A stretch of 10,920 nucleotides of DNA from Acidobacteriota bacterium (lineage in GTDB: Bacteria > Acidobacteriota > Terriglobia > Acidiferrales > UBA7541). Shown one piece after another: positions 6,567-10,920 of the stretch. Position numbers and translations under genes: made by a program. Below the pieces are notes generated by a model. That model searched no databases. It worked only from the letters and a program-made list of their open reading frames with translations, and was not told the origin of the DNA. Each line of letters begins with the position of its first letter. Within the stretch, counting starts at the first letter, position 1. The DNA lies in assembly GCA_003224195.1 (NCBI GenBank), contig QHYP01000136.1:7433-18352 (forward strand). The letters run 5' to 3'.

Positions 6567-7958
6567 TCAAGCGTTCGCGCCCGCCTCGGAACCCAGCGCC
6601 GCCGGTTCGAGCCGCGGCGCCAGGAGGTGAATCACCAAGACTGCGACGAAGTACGCCGAGCCCGCGACGAAGAAGGGAATCCGGTAACTGCCCGTCCATT
6701 GCAAGAGATAGCCCACAACTTTGGCGATGAGCATTCCGCCGATAGCTCCGGCCATACCGCCGATACCCATCACCGACCCCACTACACGGTTGGGAAACAT
6801 ATCTGACGAAATCGTGTACAAATTAGCCGAGAATCCCTGGTGTCCCGCTGCGGCGAGCCCGATCAGCAGCACGGCCGTCCACATGTTCCCCGCGTAGGAG
6901 GCAAAGACCACCGGCACCGCGCTCGCTGCGCAAATCAGCATGGCAGCCTTTCTGCCGGTGTTGATGCGGGCGCCGCGCTTGCTCAGCGAAGAAGACAGCC
7001 ACCCGCCGGCGACGCTCCCCACGTCCGAAATGATGTAAAGCACCGTAATCGGCGCCACGAGCTGCGGAACCGTCAGCCCAAAATTCTTCTGCAGAAACCC
7101 GGGCGCCCAGAACAGGTAGAACCACCAAATGGGGTCGGTGAGAAATTTGCCGGCCACGAAGGCCCATGTTTGCCGGTGCGGTAGCAGGCTCAGCCAGCGG
7201 ATGTGCTGCGTGCTTTCTTGTCCATCGCCGCGCCCGTTGCTCCGAATGTATTCCAGCTCCTTCTTTGAACAGCGCGGATGTTTCGCCGGCTCCCAGTAAA
7301 GAACCAGCCAAAATATCAGCCACACGAAGCCCAGCGCGCCCACGAAGACGAAGGCCCAGCGCCAGCTCATGCGCGCAGTGATCAAAGCCACCACAGGGGT
7401 CGTGAGGATGGCGCCGAAGTTCGTCCCTGCGTTGAAGATGCCCGTGGCCAGCGCCCGCTCTTTCTTCGGAAACCACTCCGCCACCGCCTTGATGCTAGCG
7501 GGGAAGACGCCCGCTTCTCCCAAGCCCAGCGCGAATCGCGCCGTCGCAAAACTCGTGATCGACCCCGCAATCGCGTGCCCCATGGACGCGACGCTCCAGA
7601 ACACCATCGCCACCATATAGCCCAAGCGCGTGCCCAGCCGGTCCACCAAGCGGCCCACCAAAACCATTCCCAGCGCGTACGCGGTCTGAAACGCGAATAC
7701 GACGTTGCTGTAATCAATCTCGTCCCAGCGCAGGTCGTGCTGCAGCGTCACTTTCAAAACACTCAGCACCTGCCGGTCCATGTAATTCTTCGTCGTCCCA
7801 AAGAGCAAAAGCGCGCAAATTGCCCAACGAAAGTACCCCACTCCTCCCTTGCCTTCAGCGAATGTTCCTTCTGCAGACGAGTTCGTTTCCTTGGAGGCGG
7901 CAACGGCTCTGCCGGGAGTGGCTAGCCCGGACGGGCTGCGCTGATCCGGAGGTGTCAT
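6567..7958 (-). CDS. MFS sugar-acid transporter of the ACS/hexuronate (ExuT-like) type
   Basis: A 463-residue inner-membrane carrier with about 12 hydrophobic segments, the first at about 43-60 and the last near 428-447. The segment NYMDRQVLSVL (58-68) and the loop GRLVDRLGTRLGY (102-114), an MFS motif A, resemble the anion:cation symporter group that includes the hexuronate transporter ExuT. Another family-like stretch is RFALGLGEAGVFPASIKAVAEWFP (141-164). The N-terminus before the first helix is unusually long, about 42 residues rich in Ser, Gly and Ala; no Met lies between 1 and 60, and an aagg box precedes the ATG at a reasonable distance. It is first in the minus-strand series, 96 bp before the FAH gene. 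The context suggests proton-coupled uptake of L-fucose or a derived acid such as L-fuconate; hexuronate uptake is the main alternative. Confidence 0.85.
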   Translation of the reverse strand: MTPPDQRSPSGLATPGRAVAASKETNSSAEGTFAEGKGGVGYFRWAICALLLFGTTKNYMDRQVLSVLKVTLQHDLRWDEIDYSNVVFAFQTAYALGMVLVGRLVDRLGTRLGYMVAMVFWSVASMGHAIAGSITSFATARFALGLGEAGVFPASIKAVAEWFPKKERALATGIFNAGTNFGAILTTPVVALITARMSWRWAFVFVGALGFVWLIFWLVLYWEPAKHPRCSKKELEYIRSNGRGDGQESTQHIRWLSLLPHRQTWAFVAGKFLTDPIWWFYLFWAPGFLQKNFGLTVPQLVAPITVLYIISDVGSVAGGWLSSSLSKRGARINTGRKAAMLICAASAVPVVFASYAGNMWTAVLLIGLAAAGHQGFSANLYTISSDMFPNRVVGSVMGIGGMAGAIGGMLIAKVVGYLLQWTGSYRIPFFVAGSAYFVAVLVIHLLAPRLEPAALGSEAGANA

Positions 7959-7998
7959 TCGATTTGCCTTAAGTTCTTGCTCTACCTCTAGCGCCCTG

Positions 7999-8039
7999 CT
8001 TCCAGCCCCGGACCACTCTGGTGAAACCCGGGCTGGAAG
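7999..8039. repeat. Strong imperfect hairpin in the transporter leader
   Basis: Arm 7999-8011 (cttccagccccgg) pairs with 8027-8039 (cccgggctggaag) over 13 bp with one mismatch. Inside, acca (8012-8015) can pair with tggt (8019-8022) as an extension. There is no T-run on either strand, so it does not look like an intrinsic terminator. It lies 40-80 bp upstream of the transporter start, where it could be a leader RNA structure, an operator or a dispersed REP-like repeat. Confidence 0.45.
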
Positions 8040-8327
8040 TTCCCCCCTACGACTCGTGCTTGCGCGCTCAGAGCACGCTCCCGCGTTTCAACTATCGAAA
8101 TCATGGCTGCGGTTTTAGCGAATCGCATATTATCTCAAGATCTGCGCCGTCGCCACGCCAGTCCGACACCGCATCTAGGTTATCGCTCGTGGCTTTGAAT
8201 CGCGGCTGCCCGGGTCCATCTCTCGCGAACTGTGAGCGTCAAGTCCGGCGTTTCGCTCAAACCCAAAGGAGTGGAAAATCACGAAATTGCGCTTCTATCC
8301 ATCCACTTTCCGACAAGGAGGAAAGAA

Positions 8328-8378
8328 ATGCAGTTCCCCGATGGGGCGAAAGAGGATGGCATCGAGAAGCGCGTTTGA
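8328..8378 (+). CDS. Possible 16-residue leader or small ORF with an ideal ribosome-binding site
   Basis: An aaggagg box at 8315-8321 stands 6 nt before an ATG that opens a 16-codon frame ending at TGA 8376-8378. The peptide, MQFPDGAKEDGIEKRV, is hydrophilic, charged and not recognised. It lies 99 bp before the mutarotase gene on the same strand and has a better Shine-Dalgarno than any annotated gene here. It might be a leader peptide, a remnant of a lost gene, or chance. No run of codons for one amino acid suggests classical attenuation. Confidence 0.25.
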   Translation: MQFPDGAKEDGIEKRV

Positions 8379-8477
8379 TCTAAATTCCATCGAATGTGAG
8401 CACCCGAGGTTTGGGTTACCATAGGTTGCAAAAATCTATTCGCCGTGGGTGGATCTTGCTCCCGGTAACGAGGCATC

Positions 8478-8816
8478 ATGCCGAAGAGACACTGCCTGAC
8501 ACTAGAACTGAAAGATGACCCTGCACTGATCTCTGAGTACAAGCGGTATCACCAAAAAATCTGGCCTGACATCGAGGAAAGCATCAAGGCCGCCGGGATT
8601 GCGGACATGGAAATCTACCTGCTTGGCACGCGCCTCTTCATGGTCATGGAAGTGGATGAGCATTTTTCTTTCGAAGCCAAGGCAAAGGCCGACCGGAACA
8701 ATCCCAAGGTTCGGGAGTGGGAGCAGCTCATGTCGAAATTCCAAAAGCCATTGCCGCAGGCCAAACCGGGAGAAAAATGGCAGCTCATGGAACGGATTTT
8801 CAAGTTGGGCGCGTGA
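8478..8816 (+). CDS. L-rhamnose/L-fucose mutarotase-family protein (RhaM-like)
   Basis: A 112-residue dimeric alpha-beta barrel protein of the RhaM (YiiL, formerly DUF718) family, close to the 104 residues of E. coli RhaM. The hallmark EYKRYHQKIWPDIEESIKAAGI (20-41) contains H25, W29 and P30 equivalent to the RhaM HxxIWPE region, followed by IYLLGTRLFMVMEV (46-59) and a C-terminal W near residue 80. Such proteins interconvert the alpha and beta anomers of 6-deoxy sugars, speeding supply of the form used by the next enzyme. RhaM-like members also occur in fucose loci, and the adjacent fucosidase makes L-fucose the likeliest substrate here. A gagg box sits 4 nt before the ATG. The fucosidase gene follows on the same strand after roughly 80 bp, so the two may form one operon. 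Confidence 0.85.
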   Translation: MPKRHCLTLELKDDPALISEYKRYHQKIWPDIEESIKAAGIADMEIYLLGTRLFMVMEVDEHFSFEAKAKADRNNPKVREWEQLMSKFQKPLPQAKPGEKWQLMERIFKLGA

Positions 8817-8896
8817 CCTGGAGCGGCCGCCTTGCGTTTCACTAGCGTGGCTGCTTCGCTCGGAGCGACCACTAATGCGCAAAGATGAGGATAAGC

Positions 8897-10288
8897 GTGA
8901 ATACGATGAAACGGAATCGAATGACGCGGCGTGATTTGCTGCTCGGCGCGGCCTCTGCTACCGCTTTGAGTACAATTCCTCTCCGCGCGTCACCAGCCGC
9001 ACCGCGGGAACCTGCATTTTCCAGCGCCGAGCCGTCTGCCGCGCAATTGAACACACCATCCGCCGAAGAAGCCGATCGCATTCGGCGCATGAAATGGTGG
9101 CATGAAGCCAGATTCGGCATGTTCATTCATTGGGGCCTTTATAGCCTTCTGGCCCGCCACGAATGGGTGATGGAAAACGAAGGCATCCCTGTTTCCGAAT
9201 ACGAGCCCCTCGCCAAGCAATTCAAGCCGAAGCCGTACCCGGCGCGCGAATGGGCCAAAATCGCTCGCGAAACCGGCATGCGCTACATGGTGATGACCAC
9301 CAAACATCACGAGGGCTTCTGCCATTTCGATACGAAAACCACAAATTATTGTTCCCCCAAACAGGGTCCCGGCCGGGACCTGGTCCGGGAGTATGTGGAA
9401 GCTGCCCGCGAACAAGGGATGCGCGTCGGCTTCTACTACTCGCTCATGGACTGGCATCATCCCGACGGCGCCCGCTGCGAGACGGATCCCGAGGCCCGCA
9501 AACGATTCGTCGAATACATCCACACTCACATTCGCGAACTGCTCAGCAACTACGGCAAGATCGACGTCCTTTGGTATGACGTCTCCTGGCCCCTCGACGC
9601 CGCAGGCTGGGAGTCCGAGCGCATGAACAAGATGGTCTTCGAGCTTCAGCCCGACATCATCGTCAATAATCGCAACAAGTTGCCGGGCGATTTCTCCACC
9701 CCCGAGCAGCAGATCACGGCCGAGAAAGAAGGCCGGGCCTGGGAATCCTGCATGACGCTCAATGATAGCTGGGGGTATCAGCGCGCCGATGACGACTGGA
9801 AGAGCCCGCGCCGCGTCATCCAGAATCTGATCGCCTGCGCGCGCGACGGTGGCAATTATCTGCTCAACATCGGCCCGCGCGGCGATGGCTCCGTTCCCGA
9901 AGACTCGGTGCGCGTGCTAGCGGAAGTCGGCCAGTGGCTGCGGCGCAATGGCGAGTCCATCTATAACTCGGACCGCTGCCAGCCGCGGCGTTCCAATTAC
10001 GCCAGCTTCACGCGCAAAGGGAATTCGCTGTATATGCATGTCCATTTTTGGCCGGGTGACGACGTGGTGATCGCGGGGCTGAAAAACCAGGTGAAGTCCG
10101 CGCGGTTTCTCGCTGGTGGTGAAAAGATCAGCTTCCAGCAGGACCGTTTTCGCGCGCGGTTTACAGGACTTCCGGTGCAAGCGCCCGATCATCCGGTCAC
10201 CACTCTGGCCATTGAGTGTGATGGCGAACCCGAACAGGACAACATTTTCGTCCGCAAGGAGAAACCGCGCGCAAGCGTAAGCGTCTGA
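8897..10288 (+). CDS. Tat-exported GH29 alpha-L-fucosidase
   Basis: A GH29 retaining alpha-L-fucosidase that releases terminal L-fucose from glycans. Numbering from the longest start (ATG 8885, 467 residues): a twin-arginine signal around TRRDLLLG (14-21) with a short hydrophobic stretch ending near ASPAAP (35-40), then a catalytic barrel at about 65-355. Motifs include FIHWG (80-84), TKHHEGF (139-145), DVLWYDVSWP (227-236; D232 the expected nucleophile), WESCMTLNDSWGY (286-298; E287 a possible acid/base by analogy with the human enzyme) and GNYLLNIGPRGDG (323-335). A C-terminal beta-sandwich follows to about 450. I prefer GTG 8897 because gagga sits 5 nt before it, whereas ATG 8885 lacks a ribosome site. 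Tat export implies a periplasmic or secreted enzyme, upstream of sugar uptake. It ends 14 bp from the convergent uxaC stop. Confidence 0.92.
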   Translation: MNTMKRNRMTRRDLLLGAASATALSTIPLRASPAAPREPAFSSAEPSAAQLNTPSAEEADRIRRMKWWHEARFGMFIHWGLYSLLARHEWVMENEGIPVSEYEPLAKQFKPKPYPAREWAKIARETGMRYMVMTTKHHEGFCHFDTKTTNYCSPKQGPGRDLVREYVEAAREQGMRVGFYYSLMDWHHPDGARCETDPEARKRFVEYIHTHIRELLSNYGKIDVLWYDVSWPLDAAGWESERMNKMVFELQPDIIVNNRNKLPGDFSTPEQQITAEKEGRAWESCMTLNDSWGYQRADDDWKSPRRVIQNLIACARDGGNYLLNIGPRGDGSVPEDSVRVLAEVGQWLRRNGESIYNSDRCQPRRSNYASFTRKGNSLYMHVHFWPGDDVVIAGLKNQVKSARFLAGGEKISFQQDRFRARFTGLPVQAPDHPVTTLAIECDGEPEQDNIFVRKEKPRASVSV

Positions 10289-10302
10289 CTGCTTCGCCCG
10301 CC

Positions 10303-10920
10303 TTACCAGTGCTGCGCGCTATCGACCGTCGGCGTTTCCGCGCCAAGCCCATTCACGGGCAGCCCCAAATAGTTCAGCGCATTGCCAAGGCAGATGTTTT
10401 TGATCATCCGTCCGATCAATTCCTTTTCATCCGGAAGCAGCCCTGCCTCGATTTCGCTTCCAAGCAGGTTGCAGAGAACGCGCCGAAAATATTCATGCCG
10501 CGGAAAAGACATAAAAGAGCGCGAGTCGGTCACCATGCCGACCGATGTGGAAAGCAGACCGCAATTCGACAGGGCATTGAGTTGCCATTCAATGCCTTCT
10601 CTGTGGTCCAAAAACCACCAGCTCGTGCCAAATTGAACTTTTCCGGGGGTATCCCCGCGCTGGAAGCTCCCAATCAGTGACGCAAACACATAGTTGTCGG
10701 CAGGATTTACGTTAAAGATGATCATCTTCGGCAGACTGTTCTCTCGATCTAAGCGGTCAAGGTACGTGGCAAGCGCGGCGGCCTGAGGCCAATCTCCGAT
10801 GGAGTCGAAACCCATATCCCGCCCGAGGCTTCTTAACATTCGCGTGTTGGCGTTCCGGTACGCCCCCAGATGGAGCTGTTTCGTCCAATTCCTCTCGGCG
10901 TCGAGCCGCCCGAAATACAG
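10303..10920 (-). CDS. uxaC: Uronate isomerase, C-terminal part (gene runs off the window end)
   Basis: The frame is open to the window edge, giving 205 residues that match the C-terminal part of UxaC (about 470 residues). Upstream of the first internal Met at 10839 it reads WTKQLHLGAYRNANTRM, the expected UxaC segment. Family motifs follow: GFDSIGDWPQA, NVNPADNYVFASLIGSF, GKVQFGTSWWFLDHREGI, QLNALSNCGLLSTSVGMVTDSRSFMSFPRHEYFRR (quoted in part) and CNLLG. This amidohydrolase-superfamily enzyme converts D-glucuronate to D-fructuronate and D-galacturonate to D-tagaturonate in the cytoplasm. Its metal-binding N-terminal part is outside the window. It converges with the fucosidase gene across 14 bp and most likely belongs to another transcription unit for uronate use. 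Confidence 0.93.
   Translation of the reverse strand: MYFGRLDAERNWTKQLHLGAYRNANTRMLRSLGRDMGFDSIGDWPQAAALATYLDRLDRENSLPKMIIFNVNPADNYVFASLIGSFQRGDTPGKVQFGTSWWFLDHREGIEWQLNALSNCGLLSTSVGMVTDSRSFMSFPRHEYFRRVLCNLLGSEIEAGLLPDEKELIGRMIKNICLGNALNYLGLPVNGLGAETPTVDSAQHW

Larger units (their letters stand above)
7959..8477. promoter_or_regulatory. Divergent intergenic region between the transporter and mutarotase genes
   Basis: This 519-bp stretch separates two divergent transcription units and must contain both promoters. It holds the 13-bp hairpin at 7999-8039, a small gcga-a-tcgc palindrome in the AT-richer patch near 8118-8131, and a possible leader ORF at 8328-8378. On the minus strand a ttgaga box near 8138 is a weak -35 candidate for the transporter, with no good -10. 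On the plus strand I see no convincing sigma-70 pair. No regulator gene is visible in the window. Confidence 0.4.

Noticed and set aside
6009..6806. 265-residue plus-strand ORF spanning the FAH-transporter junction
   Set aside because: Antisense to two clear genes, with His/Arg-rich low-quality composition and no family motif.
7278..7925. 215-residue plus-strand ORF
   Set aside because: Antisense to the transporter; its Arg/His/Ala-rich composition is the usual shadow of hydrophobic codons.
8021..8383. 120-residue plus-strand ORF in the intergenic region
   Set aside because: It starts inside the hairpin without a ribosome site and has no recognisable domain; composition looks like random translation.
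10266..10317. Possible bidirectional terminator from gcgcgcaagc and gctgcgcgc at the convergent gene ends
   Set aside because: The arms lie mostly inside coding sequence, need a bulge and a long loop, and no T-run follows on either strand.
1..10920. CRISPR array, tRNA or rRNA genes, phage or full insertion-sequence genes
   Set aside because: No regularly spaced direct repeats, no tRNA-like cloverleaf and no transposase or integrase reading frame were seen.

Overview
This window reads as a sugar-catabolism locus of a free-living bacterium with moderately high GC. The gene style (a Tat-exported GH29 fucosidase, fused LUD/iron-sulfur proteins, an ACS-type MFS carrier) fits an Acidobacteriota-like soil organism. 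That placement is a weak inference; there is no rRNA or marker gene to confirm it.

Layout: positions 1-223 hold no gene but contain a MITE-like element bounded by a perfect 16-bp inverted repeat (42-57 and 196-211). From 7958 down to 224 runs a minus-strand gene series, in transcription order: MFS sugar-acid transporter, FAH-family hydrolase, LutC-like LUD protein, a fused LutB-LutA-like iron-sulfur protein, a UxaA-family sugar-acid dehydratase, and an SDR dehydrogenase. The SDR reading frame is broken by an apparent single-base deletion near 506. Spacing is very tight within FAH-LutC-LutAB and within UxaA-SDR. Gaps of 96 bp and 140 bp separate MFS from FAH and LutAB from UxaA. A 519-bp divergent intergenic region (7959-8477) carries a strong hairpin and a possible 16-codon leader ORF. 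On the plus strand follow an L-rhamnose/L-fucose mutarotase-family gene (8478-8816) and a secreted alpha-L-fucosidase (8897-10288). The window ends inside a minus-strand uronate isomerase gene (uxaC) that converges on the fucosidase.

Proposed working: the exported fucosidase frees L-fucose, the mutarotase interconverts its anomers, and the MFS protein imports the sugar or a sugar acid. The UxaA-type enzyme would dehydrate L-fuconate to 2-keto-3-deoxy-L-fuconate. The SDR would oxidise that at C4, and the FAH-family hydrolase would split the diketo acid to pyruvate and L-lactate. The Lut proteins would then oxidise L-lactate to a second pyruvate. This is a non-phosphorylating 'diketo-hydrolase' fucose route with its own lactate-oxidation module. 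The L-fucose dehydrogenase, the lactonase and any regulator are not visible here. The substrate assignment rests on the fucosidase and mutarotase neighbours; a rhamnose or uronate role for the minus-strand genes cannot be excluded.
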